DNA of 39,167 bases, from contig NZ_MWIO01000060.1 of NCBI RefSeq assembly GCF_004799035.1, forward strand, positions 1 to 39,167, written 5' to 3'. Below the pieces are notes generated by a model, which made no database searches, was not told the DNA's origin, and saw only the letters and a program-made list of their open reading frames with translations. A program made the position numbers and the translations under genes. Shown here one piece after another: positions 15,505 through 23,945 of this stretch. The stretch is from Rhodanobacter lindaniclasticus (GTDB lineage Bacteria > Pseudomonadota > Gammaproteobacteria > Xanthomonadales > Rhodanobacteraceae). Each line of letters begins with the position of its first letter. The stretch's first letter is position 1.

Positions 15505-18159
15505 CTACTCGGCGCCGTCGCGGCGCGCGGGCTCCTGTTTCGCGATGTCGGCTTCGGCGTGGCGGCGGTCGATGCCGGTGCGCCGCTCGTGTTCCTGCTG
15601 CTCGGTGTCCACGTGGCGCTGGTGCAGGTCGGACGCCGATGCGTCGTCGGGCACCACCGCGGCCGGCTCGCGATCGCCGCCCGGCGTGATCTTCAGGATC
15701 GAATGGCGCACCTCGCGCGACAGGATCACGCGGGCGTCGCGCACCAGGTCCTCCAGCGCGCGGTCGTAGTCGAGCTTGCCGTTCTCGTCGGTCCACACCA
15801 CCTTGCGTTCGCGCAGTTTCTGGATGAAGCCGCGGAACAGCGCCTTGTCGAAGAACTCCGGCGCGGACAATTCGTTGAGCAGACCCAGCCGCTGCGCGGT
15901 GAGCGTGCAGGCATTTTCCAGCTCGCTGGCGGTCAGCGTGTGCGGGCCGTTCTTGGCCAGCGCGGCGATGGTGATGTAGTAGCGCTCGAACGCCTGGATC
16001 AGGCTGCGCGCGATCACCCGCAACTGGAACGCGCTGTCTTCCTGGCCCGCGCTGCGCTCCAGCGAGCGGCCGTCGTTGTTGGACTCGAGCAGGCCGCGAC
16101 GGACCAGGAAGTCGATCGTCGCCTGCAGCTGTTCCTTGAAGTCGTCCTCGTCCCACGGCAGGAACAGTTCGCCCTGGATGAACGGGTAGACGATGCCGCC
16201 CAGGCGCAGGACCGCCTCGCGCGACATGCGCCGGTTGTTGAGGAAACAGCAGGCGACCCACGCCGCGCTGGCCATCAGGTGCAGCACGTTGTTGCGGAAA
16301 TAGCTCAGCAGTACGGCCTTCTCGCCGCTGACCGTGAGCACGTCGCCCAGGGGGTGCTGCACCCGCTCGATCCAGCCCATCTGCTCGCCGTAGGCGATGA
16401 TCGCGGCGGGGTTCATCGGGGTCAGCGTGACGCGGTCGGAGTACGGCAGTTCTTCCAGCAGCGCCTTGCCCAGGTCGAGTTGCACCAGCAGGTCGTTCTC
16501 GGCCATCGCGTGCTTGGGCGTGGCCAGCAGGGCCAGCGCCAGCAGGTTGATCGGATTGACGTCGGCGGCGCGGTTGATGTTGACCTGGATCTTCTCGGCC
16601 AACTGGCTGACCACCGCATTGAGCCATTCGGGCTTCGCTTCCGGATCGAGCCCGGCGCTGCGCCAGTCGCTGCTGGCGGCGTCGAGCAGCGGGGTCAGCT
16701 CGATCGGCTCGCCGAAGTTCAGCGCCACGTGGCCATAGCGCTGGCGCAGCACCTTCAGCCCCTTGAGCAGGCCGAGCAGGGATTCCTTCTCCTTCGGCTT
16801 GCCGCTGAGTTCGCCGATGTAGCTGTTGCCCTCCATCAGCTTCTCGTAACCGATGTAGACCGGCTGGAACAGCACCGGCCGTCGCGGCGCGCGCAGGAAC
16901 GCGCGCACGGTCATCGACAGCAACCCGCCGCGCGGCGACAGCAGCCGCCCGGTACGCGAACGGGTGCCTTCGGTGAAGTACTCGATCGGCACGCCGCGGT
17001 CGATCAGCTGCGCCATGTACTCCTTGAACACCACCGAATACAGCGGGTTGCCGGTGAAGCTGCGGCGCATGAAGAACGCGCCGCCGCGGCGCAGGATCGG
17101 CCCGATCACCGGCAGGTTGAGGTTCACGCCGGCGGCGATGTGCGGCACCACCACGCCGGAGACGTGCAGCTGGTAGCTCATCAGCAGGTAATCGGCGTGG
17201 CTGCGATGGCTGGGCACGTAGACCACTTCGTAACCGGGCGCCGCCGCGCGGGCCTTGTCGAAGTGGTGCATCGCGATGCCGTCGTACAGCTTGTTCCAGA
17301 AGCTGGACAGCACGAACGATGCCGAGCGCACCACCGGATGCGAATAGTCGGCGGCGATCTCCAGCAGCATCTTGTGCGCCTTGCGCCAGGCCTTGGCGTG
17401 GCTGATCTTTTCCTTGGCCGCGTTGGCGGCGATCGCCGCGCGCACCGGCTCGGCCGCCAGCACGGCGTCGACCACGGTGCGCCGGTGCGACAGGTCCGGC
17501 CCGATCACCGCGGCGCGGATGCGCCGGAAGTGAATGCGCAGCACGCGGGCGATCTTGCGCGCGAAGCGCTCCGGGCCGATCTCGCCGGATTCCTCCAGCA
17601 CGCTGCGCAGCGACACCGGCGCGGAGAAATGCACCACCGTGTCGCGCCCGTTCAGCAGCAGGGCCAGCAGGCGGCCGAAGCGGCCGACCATCACCCAGTT
17701 TTCCGAAAACAGCACGCGGAACCAGCCGGTCTCCCGGCTGGGCGCGCGGCCGACGTAGATCGCCACCGGCACGACCTGGACGTCCAGCTCGGGCACGCCC
17801 TCGAGCGAGTGCACCAGTTGGCGCAGCGGTTCGCCGGCGGCGCGCTTGCGGCTGCGCCCGAACAGCCAGCCGTCGCGGCGGGTCAGCGCGAACACGGAGC
17901 GGCGCCTACGGGTACCGGCCAGCGGCTGCATCGGGCTGGGCAAGCCGGCCTCGCGGCAGGCGCGTTGCAGGATCAGCGCGTCGGAGAAGCCGTCGCGCTC
18001 GATCACGTAGCACACCGGCACGCCCGGTTGCAGCAGGGCCGCCGGCTCGGCCGGGTCGCGACGGATGCGCACCCACGGCTGCAACAACTGGCCGGCCAGG
18101 TTGAACCACCAGGGGGCGCGGCGACGTACGGTGGAGTCCACCATTGTGGTATTCGGCAT
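15505..18159 (-). CDS. plsB: Glycerol-3-phosphate acyltransferase PlsB
   Basis: Inner-membrane enzyme for the first step of phospholipid synthesis, adding an acyl group to position 1 of glycerol-3-phosphate. At 884 residues it is longer than E. coli PlsB (about 807), mainly at the ends. Acyltransferase block I is HRSHAD at 318-323, followed by GAFFMRR (360-366) and FTEGTRSRTG (395-404), all typical. The start at 18159 is chosen as the first ATG; a second in-frame ATG five codons later is possible. The gene has no partner other than the amidohydrolase downstream. Confidence 0.96.
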   Translation of the reverse strand: MPNTTMVDSTVRRRAPWWFNLAGQLLQPWVRIRRDPAEPAALLQPGVPVCYVIERDGFSDALILQRACREAGLPSPMQPLAGTRRRRSVFALTRRDGWLFGRSRKRAAGEPLRQLVHSLEGVPELDVQVVPVAIYVGRAPSRETGWFRVLFSENWVMVGRFGRLLALLLNGRDTVVHFSAPVSLRSVLEESGEIGPERFARKIARVLRIHFRRIRAAVIGPDLSHRRTVVDAVLAAEPVRAAIAANAAKEKISHAKAWRKAHKMLLEIAADYSHPVVRSASFVLSSFWNKLYDGIAMHHFDKARAAAPGYEVVYVPSHRSHADYLLMSYQLHVSGVVVPHIAAGVNLNLPVIGPILRRGGAFFMRRSFTGNPLYSVVFKEYMAQLIDRGVPIEYFTEGTRSRTGRLLSPRGGLLSMTVRAFLRAPRRPVLFQPVYIGYEKLMEGNSYIGELSGKPKEKESLLGLLKGLKVLRQRYGHVALNFGEPIELTPLLDAASSDWRSAGLDPEAKPEWLNAVVSQLAEKIQVNINRAADVNPINLLALALLATPKHAMAENDLLVQLDLGKALLEELPYSDRVTLTPMNPAAIIAYGEQMGWIERVQHPLGDVLTVSGEKAVLLSYFRNNVLHLMASAAWVACCFLNNRRMSREAVLRLGGIVYPFIQGELFLPWDEDDFKEQLQATIDFLVRRGLLESNNDGRSLERSAGQEDSAFQLRVIARSLIQAFERYYITIAALAKNGPHTLTASELENACTLTAQRLGLLNELSAPEFFDKALFRGFIQKLRERKVVWTDENGKLDYDRALEDLVRDARVILSREVRHSILKITPGGDREPAAVVPDDASASDLHQRHVDTEQQEHERRTGIDRRHAEADIAKQEPARRDGAE

Positions 18160-18256
18160 CGGGCCATTCTACCCGGCCGCGTCGCTCAATCCGTGCCGAT
18201 GGTGGTCGGCGGTGCCGTGTGGGTGGCTACCCGGACCGCACGGCGGCGTGCAGGCC

Positions 18257-18290
18257 AAAGAAAACCCCGCGGGCCGAGGGCCTCACGGGG
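18257..18290 (-). terminator. Terminator of the acid phosphatase gene
   Basis: Read on the minus strand, stem CCCCG...GGCC with loop CTC and GGCC...CGGGG is followed by TTTTCTTT. This is a good intrinsic terminator about 140 bases after the phosphatase stop. The stretch 18360-18432 between them is A+T-rich and holds no gene that I can see. Confidence 0.7.
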
Positions 18291-18432
18291 CAATCCGGCA
18301 GAGCCGGAAGGGAAATGGCCTTGCCCGCAAGGAATCCTCGGCGGGCGTTGGCGGAGCAAATGTTACCGGTTCGTCAAAGTTTAGGCAATACTTTCCGTTT
18401 GTTTTATATACACATGATTTTATTGGAGAATA

Positions 18433-19335
18433 TCATTCCGTTCGCAGGGCGTCGATCTTCTGCTGCCGGCGTTCCGCGGGTGACGCGCTCCAGTCATTGT
18501 TGAACAGCGCCGGTTCCCACGACCCGTAGGTGGGGTTGGGCAGCACGAACCAGCGCCGGCCGACCCAGTCCAGGTAGGGCGCCATGGCGCGACGGCGACC
18601 GGCTGCGTTGTTGGCCGAGACCGTCACGAAGTCGCCGATCTGGTCGCCGAACTGCATCAGCACGCGGTACTTGCGGCTGACCAGCTGGCGCCGGCAGCCC
18701 TTCTCCGTACCGATCTGCTCGCAACCTTCGACGAAGGTGCCCAAGCCGAGGAAGGCCTCCGGCCCGGACACCGGCAGGCCGGCCTTGCGCAGGTTGGCCA
18801 GGGTGGCCTGGTCCAGATCCTTGGCGCGGTTGGAGATGTAGATGACGGCGATGCCATGCCTGGCGGCGAACTGGGTGAACGCGACCACGCCGGGCAGGGC
18901 GCGGGCGGTTTCCTCCTTGCACCAGGCGGCCCAGTCGGCCTCGTTGTATTCGCCGCCGCTTTTCACCAGGCGCGCCTGGTAGGGCGAGTTGTCCAGCACG
19001 GTCTCGTCGATGTCCAGTACCACGGCCGGCTTGAGGCCGCGAAGCGGCGCGGCGCGGTCGTCCCTGGCCAGCGCGTCCCAGCTCCGATCCCGCAGGGCGG
19101 CCAGCAGCTCCGCCTGAGCGTCGCGATAGGTCTGCAGATAAATCAGGTCGTGCTCGATCGCGGTCTGGGTCCACGCCACGGCGTTGAGGTTGTCGTTGGC
19201 GGCGACGGTTGCGGGCGCCGCCTGTGGCGCTGTCGTGGCAGGAGCGGAAACGACCTCCGGTGGCCGGGGTGAGGTGGCGACACAACCGGCCAGCAGGGCG
19301 AACGCGAGCAGGCTCGCGGGCAGACGGAGTGGCAT
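18433..19335 (-). CDS. Class C acid phosphatase lipoprotein (e(P4) family)
   Basis: A 300-residue HAD-superfamily 5'-nucleotidase of the lipoprotein e(P4) group. The start at 19335 is preceded by AAGGA and gives a lipoprotein signal with lipobox LLAGC (Cys18); a start 33 bases upstream is not needed. HAD motif I is DIDETVLD, with the nucleophile Asp108 and acid Asp110; motif II lies in VIYISNR. It should remove phosphate from nucleotides in the periplasm so that nucleosides can enter the cell. A single Gly/Ala/Pro-rich linker (about 20-50) joins the lipid anchor to the enzyme. It diverges from the AI-2E family gene. Confidence 0.93.
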   Translation of the reverse strand: MPLRLPASLLAFALLAGCVATSPRPPEVVSAPATTAPQAAPATVAANDNLNAVAWTQTAIEHDLIYLQTYRDAQAELLAALRDRSWDALARDDRAAPLRGLKPAVVLDIDETVLDNSPYQARLVKSGGEYNEADWAAWCKEETARALPGVVAFTQFAARHGIAVIYISNRAKDLDQATLANLRKAGLPVSGPEAFLGLGTFVEGCEQIGTEKGCRRQLVSRKYRVLMQFGDQIGDFVTVSANNAAGRRRAMAPYLDWVGRRWFVLPNPTYGSWEPALFNNDWSASPAERRQQKIDALRTE

Positions 19336-19467
19336 GCGCAGATCCTTGTGATGAGGCGAAGCGGGCAAGCGCCCGAGTTTACGACAGCCACATGACGGTT
19401 TCGGCAGGGCTGGCAGCGACCGCGGGGTGCTGACAGACTGCCCGCTCCCCCACCCGGTTCATCCCGC

Positions 19468-20499
19468 ATGGATTTCCCCAAGCCTGCCTTGCGCGACCCC
19501 TCGAATGCCATCAGTTACGCCAGTTATCTGCTGGTGGGGGTGGGCTTGCTGCTGGTCGTCGAGATCCACTTGTTGCCGGCGCTGCTGGCCGGCCTGCTGG
19601 TGTTCGAGCTGGTGCAGTCGATGGCGCCGCTGCTGGGTCGGCGCATTTCCGGCGATCGTGCGCGCGTGCTGGTGGTGGCCGTGCTGGCCGCGATCGTGGT
19701 CGGCTTGCTGCTGCTGCTGATCCTCGGCGCGATCAGCCTGTTGCGACACGAGCTCGGCAACCCCCGGTTGCTGTGGGAGCAGCAGCTGATGCCGTTGGTG
19801 GAGAAGGCGCGCCAGCAGTTGCCGCCGGTCCTGGTCAACAACCTGCCCGACAGCGTCGACGATCTGCGGGTGGGCGCGATCGAGCTCGCGCGCAAGCATG
19901 CCGGCACCCTGCAACTGGCCGGCAAGGGCGCGGTCCGGGTACTCGTGCACATCCTCATCGGCCTGGTGATGGGCGCAATCGTGGCGCTCGGCCGGGCACG
20001 GCCGGCGCACGAGATGGGTCCGCTGGCGGCGGCACTGAGCCTGCGTTGCCTGCGGCTGGCGCAGGGGTTCCACAACATCGTGTTCGCGCAGATCAAGATC
20101 TCGCTGATCAACACCGTGTTCACCGCGATCTTCCTGCTCGGCGTGCTGCCGCTGCTCGGCGTCCACGTGCCGCTGGCCAAGACACTGGTGGTGGCGACCT
20201 TCATCGTCGGCCTGCTGCCGGTGATCGGCAACCTGATCTCCAATACCGCCATCACCATCGCCGGGCTGTCGGTGTCGCTGGGCGTGGGCATCGCCGCGCT
20301 GGCGTTCCTGATCCTGATCCACAAGTTCGAGTACTTCCTCAATGCCCGCATCGTCGGCACCCAGATCCGCGCCCGCGCCTGGGAACTGCTGCTGGCGATG
20401 CTGCTGATGGAGGCCGCCTTCGGCCTGCCCGGTGTGATCGCCGCGCCGATCTACTACGCCTACCTGAAGCTGGAGCTGGAGGCGTGGGGGCTGGTGTGA
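19468..20499 (+). CDS. AI-2E/PerM family membrane protein
   Basis: A 343-residue inner-membrane protein with about eight hydrophobic segments and the family's C-terminal pattern (VGLLPVIGNLISNTAIT, LILIHKFEYFLNARIVG). Members have been described as autoinducer-2 exporters or as Na+/H+ antiporters, so the transported substrate is open. The start at 19468 is the first ATG and leads directly into the first membrane region. It is a single gene. The 298 bases after it, up to the TonB receptor, contain no coding frame or clear terminator that I can support. Confidence 0.88.
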   Translation: MDFPKPALRDPSNAISYASYLLVGVGLLLVVEIHLLPALLAGLLVFELVQSMAPLLGRRISGDRARVLVVAVLAAIVVGLLLLLILGAISLLRHELGNPRLLWEQQLMPLVEKARQQLPPVLVNNLPDSVDDLRVGAIELARKHAGTLQLAGKGAVRVLVHILIGLVMGAIVALGRARPAHEMGPLAAALSLRCLRLAQGFHNIVFAQIKISLINTVFTAIFLLGVLPLLGVHVPLAKTLVVATFIVGLLPVIGNLISNTAITIAGLSVSLGVGIAALAFLILIHKFEYFLNARIVGTQIRARAWELLLAMLLMEAAFGLPGVIAAPIYYAYLKLELEAWGLV

Positions 20500-20797
20500 A
20501 AACCGGTTGCCGGGGCCGCGCGCCGGAGAGGTGCTCCACGTCCATGGCCTGAAGCCGGTCGGCTGTCCGCCGGTGCCGTGTCCCGAGGTGCTGCCGCATG
20601 TCCCGTATGACCGGTCGGCTCGCCTGTCGCAGAAACTTGGCAAACACGCGCTATTACTTGCGATTTCCGTGGCTGCAAGCAAGCCGCAGGAAGTTGCAGG
20701 GTGGCTTGCATAAAGCACGGAGCTCCAGTTACCTTCTCTGAACCGCAAATTAATACGTTCGAAACATTTTGCGTCGCTCACTGGGGAGGGGAGAATC

Positions 20798-23743
20798 ATG
20801 GGGAATTGCGTGCAACCAAGGCTTCGACGTCTACCGCTGGCCATCGCAGTGGTCGCGGCATTTCAGTTGGCACCTGCCTTTGCGCAGGATCAGGCACCCG
20901 CGACGGGCGCCAGCCAAACGAGCAGCGCGGATCAAGCCGAGAAGAAAGATGTCAAGCAGCTTGAATCCGTGATGGTCACGGGCACGTTGCTCAAGCGGCC
21001 GGAATACCAGGAAATGGTGCCGGTGCAGTCCATCAGCATCGAGGCCAACCAGGCGGCCGGTTCGTTCGGCACGGTGAACCTGTTGCAGACGGCCGCCGTG
21101 GCCATGGGTTCCACCCAGATCAACAACCAGTTCAGCGGTTTCGTGGTGGGCGGCGGCACCGGCATCCAGACGATCGACCTGCGCGGCCTCGGCGCCAACC
21201 GCACGCTCGTGTTGCTGGACGGCCAGCGTCCGGGTCCGGCCGGCGTGCAGGGCCAGACCGGCTCGGGCTTCGACCTCAACGTCGTGCCCGAGGTCATCCT
21301 GGGGAACATCGAGATCGTCAAGGACGGTTCGTCCTCGATCTACGGCTCCGACGCCATTTCCGGCGTGGTCAACATGATCACCAAGAAGCGCATCGACGGC
21401 ACGCACATGGAGGCGTTCTGGGGCGTGCCGCAGCATGGCGGCGGCCAGCAGGCCAGCACCTCGATCGCCACCGGCTTCAACTTCGACAAGGGCAACATCG
21501 TGTTGGCCGCGCAAGTCCAGGAGCAGTTCCCGTTGGCACTTGGCGATCGCGACTTCCTGAGCTGCAGCCAAGACATGGTCTATGGCACGAACGGCCAGCG
21601 CATCGATCGCGAGGACCGCTCCATCCTGCGGGGCACGAAGTACGCGGGCTGCAACAACATGTTGCAGAACGAAGTGATCGCATACTGGTCGGGCACCCGC
21701 TACGTACCCTCAGGGGATGGCAGCACCACCGGCCCGCTGCCGGGCATGCGCCCGGTCACCCGCGGCACCTACGCCAATGGCGGCCAGGCGTACTACGAGG
21801 AGGTGCTCAACTCGCCCTTCTACGACCAGGCCTGGGCGATCAACAAGAACCGCAACACCAGCGGTTACGCGAGCAGCCACTTCACGTTCGGCGAGGTGAC
21901 CTGGGACAACCAGCTCCTGGTCAACCGTCGCGTCACCAAGACCAAGGGCTGGCGTCAGTTCTTCCCGCTGGTCTACCACCCGGTGCCGGTGGGCAGCCCT
22001 GACGATGCCAGCGAAGCGTTTGGTTACCCGGCGGACGAGCCCCAAGGCATCGGCCTGTACCAGACGGTGATGCCGTACACCTCCAATGACACGGTCATCA
22101 ACGACTATTTCTACTTCCGGACCGGCCTCGAGGGCGGCTTCGGCAACAGCAGCTGGGACTGGCACGCCAACGGCACCTATTCGCGCAGCGGCGGCTATTA
22201 CAGCCACATGGGCATCGACACCCGGGTCAGCGGCGACCTCGGCAAGGCAGCCAATGAAATGCCCGGACTCAGCACGCCGGTCGACTACTTCGACCCCGGC
22301 TTCCTGAACGGCGACCGGATGGGCGAGCTGATCGATGCCGTGGGCCTGCCCACCCGCGGCCACACGGTGTACAAGCAGGCGACGGCCAATGCGCTGGCGG
22401 CCGGCAACCTGTTCACCCTGCCGGCCGGCGACGTCTCCGCCGCCGTCGGCGCCGAGTTCCGTCGCTACGACATCAACGACACTCCCGATGCCAACAACGC
22501 GGCCGGCTACGAGTGGGGCTACTCGTCGGCGCAGGTGACCAAGGGCAGCGACAACGTCAAGGAGGTATTCGGCGAAGTGGGTGTGCCGATCCTGAGCGGC
22601 CTGCCGGGCATCGAATCGCTGACCGCGGACGTTTCCGGGCGCATGTTCAAGTACCAGAGCGTGGGCGACTGGTCCAAGGTCTGGAAATACGGACTGGTCT
22701 GGCAGATCACGCCCACCTTCCGTGCCCGTGGCACGATCGGCACCTCCTACCGCGCCCCGCAGCTGTATGAGCTGTACCTGGGCAACCAGTCCGGGTTCCT
22801 GGACCAGCTCAGCATTGATCCGTGCATCCGTTGGGAGGACAGCACCAACGATTTCATCCGGGCCAACTGCGCGGCGATCGGCATCCCGGGGAACTACGCA
22901 TCGACCGGCAATTCGTCCGCGGAAATCTTCACCGGCGGCGGCAAGGGCTTCCTGACGCCGGAGACCTCCCGCGCCAAGTCGGCCGGCCTGGTGTGGACGC
23001 CTTCGTTCGCCAACCTCAGCCTGGCGGTCGACTACTTCGACTACCACATCGAGGGCGAGATCGGCACGCTCGGTGCGAGCGACATCATCCTCGGCTGCTA
23101 TGGCGCCCAGGTCTTCCCGAACAACTTCTGCGACCTGTTCCACCGCAATCCGGGTACCGGCGGCGAAGCGTTCAAGATCACCGACATCCACGCCACCTTC
23201 ATCAACATCAACAGCCAGCGGCAGCGTGGCTACGACCTGCAGGCGAACTTCAGCCAGGACTACTCGTTCGGCACGATCAAGGCCGCCGCCCAGGTGGTGT
23301 ACACGATCGAGGACATCACCCAGCTGTTCAGCTCGGCGGAAGCCAGCGGCTTCGAGAGTTCGAACCGCATCGGTTACGTCGGCAACCCGCAGTGGGTCGG
23401 ATTGTTCAATGCCAGCTACAAGCGCGGCGACTGGACCGTGTCCTGGCAGGGGCAGTACTTCGGCACCACCAGGAACCGGGACATCTCCGATACCTTCACC
23501 TACCAGGGCTATACGGGCGCCTTCCGCGACATCAAGGCCGATTCGCAGTTCCTGCATGACCTCTCGCTCACCTACGACCGTGACAGCTGGAGCGTCATGT
23601 TCGGCGTGCGCAACGTGCTGGACAAGGAGCCTGACCTGATCTCCGCCGGCGTGGGCACGCGCGTGGGCAACACCCCGCTCTACGCCTCGCAGTACGACTG
23701 GTTCGGTCGCACGTTCTTTGCCCGTGCAAACTACAAGTTCTGA
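20798..23743 (+). CDS. TonB-dependent outer-membrane receptor
   Basis: A 981-residue receptor that imports a substrate across the outer membrane using TonB energy. A GGAGGGGAG ribosome site precedes the ATG. The signal peptide is about 29 residues (ending APAFA before QDQ). A TonB box-like ESVMVTG is at 56-62. The plug domain follows (IDLRGLGANRTLVLLDGQR, VVPEVILGNIEIVKDGSSS, IYGSDAISGVVNMITKK), then a long beta barrel ending in Phe, as outer-membrane proteins do. The downstream secreted S9 peptidase suggests peptide uptake, but the substrate is unknown. There is no FecR-type sensor extension or sigma factor nearby. Confidence 0.95.
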   Translation: MGNCVQPRLRRLPLAIAVVAAFQLAPAFAQDQAPATGASQTSSADQAEKKDVKQLESVMVTGTLLKRPEYQEMVPVQSISIEANQAAGSFGTVNLLQTAAVAMGSTQINNQFSGFVVGGGTGIQTIDLRGLGANRTLVLLDGQRPGPAGVQGQTGSGFDLNVVPEVILGNIEIVKDGSSSIYGSDAISGVVNMITKKRIDGTHMEAFWGVPQHGGGQQASTSIATGFNFDKGNIVLAAQVQEQFPLALGDRDFLSCSQDMVYGTNGQRIDREDRSILRGTKYAGCNNMLQNEVIAYWSGTRYVPSGDGSTTGPLPGMRPVTRGTYANGGQAYYEEVLNSPFYDQAWAINKNRNTSGYASSHFTFGEVTWDNQLLVNRRVTKTKGWRQFFPLVYHPVPVGSPDDASEAFGYPADEPQGIGLYQTVMPYTSNDTVINDYFYFRTGLEGGFGNSSWDWHANGTYSRSGGYYSHMGIDTRVSGDLGKAANEMPGLSTPVDYFDPGFLNGDRMGELIDAVGLPTRGHTVYKQATANALAAGNLFTLPAGDVSAAVGAEFRRYDINDTPDANNAAGYEWGYSSAQVTKGSDNVKEVFGEVGVPILSGLPGIESLTADVSGRMFKYQSVGDWSKVWKYGLVWQITPTFRARGTIGTSYRAPQLYELYLGNQSGFLDQLSIDPCIRWEDSTNDFIRANCAAIGIPGNYASTGNSSAEIFTGGGKGFLTPETSRAKSAGLVWTPSFANLSLAVDYFDYHIEGEIGTLGASDIILGCYGAQVFPNNFCDLFHRNPGTGGEAFKITDIHATFININSQRQRGYDLQANFSQDYSFGTIKAAAQVVYTIEDITQLFSSAEASGFESSNRIGYVGNPQWVGLFNASYKRGDWTVSWQGQYFGTTRNRDISDTFTYQGYTGAFRDIKADSQFLHDLSLTYDRDSWSVMFGVRNVLDKEPDLISAGVGTRVGNTPLYASQYDWFGRTFFARANYKF

Positions 23744-23764
23744 GCGGTTGGACTCGTAGCACTT

Positions 23765-23803
23765 GGGGAGGCGACGTCATGTCGCCTCCCCCTTCCTTTT
23801 TTT
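23765..23803 (+). terminator. Strong intrinsic terminator after the TonB receptor
   Basis: Perfect 11-base stem GGGGAGGCGAC / GTCGCCTCCCC with loop GTCAT, followed by TTCCTTTTTTT. It begins 22 bases after the receptor stop. The downstream peptidase therefore needs either read-through or its own promoter in 23804-23945. Confidence 0.9.
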
Positions 23804-23945
23804 GGTGTGCGCCCATGCGCGCACACCTGGTTCCGCCGCCGGCCCGTCCCACGGACCCGTGTTTCCATCGCGGTTGCGCAGCCCTCCGCGGGCAGGCGTG
23901 CATCGCGGAGATGGCGGGAACCGAATGCACATGGAGTAGACAGAC

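Noticed and set aside
14117..16627. An 836-codon protein joining the amidohydrolase with an upstream part
   Set aside because: The upstream part lies inside plsB in another frame. A GTG with a ribosome site and signal peptide at 15475 explains the gene.
20693..20715. Sigma-54 type promoter (TGGC near TTGCA) before the TonB receptor
   Set aside because: The TGGC and TTGC elements touch each other, so the required -24/-12 spacing is absent.
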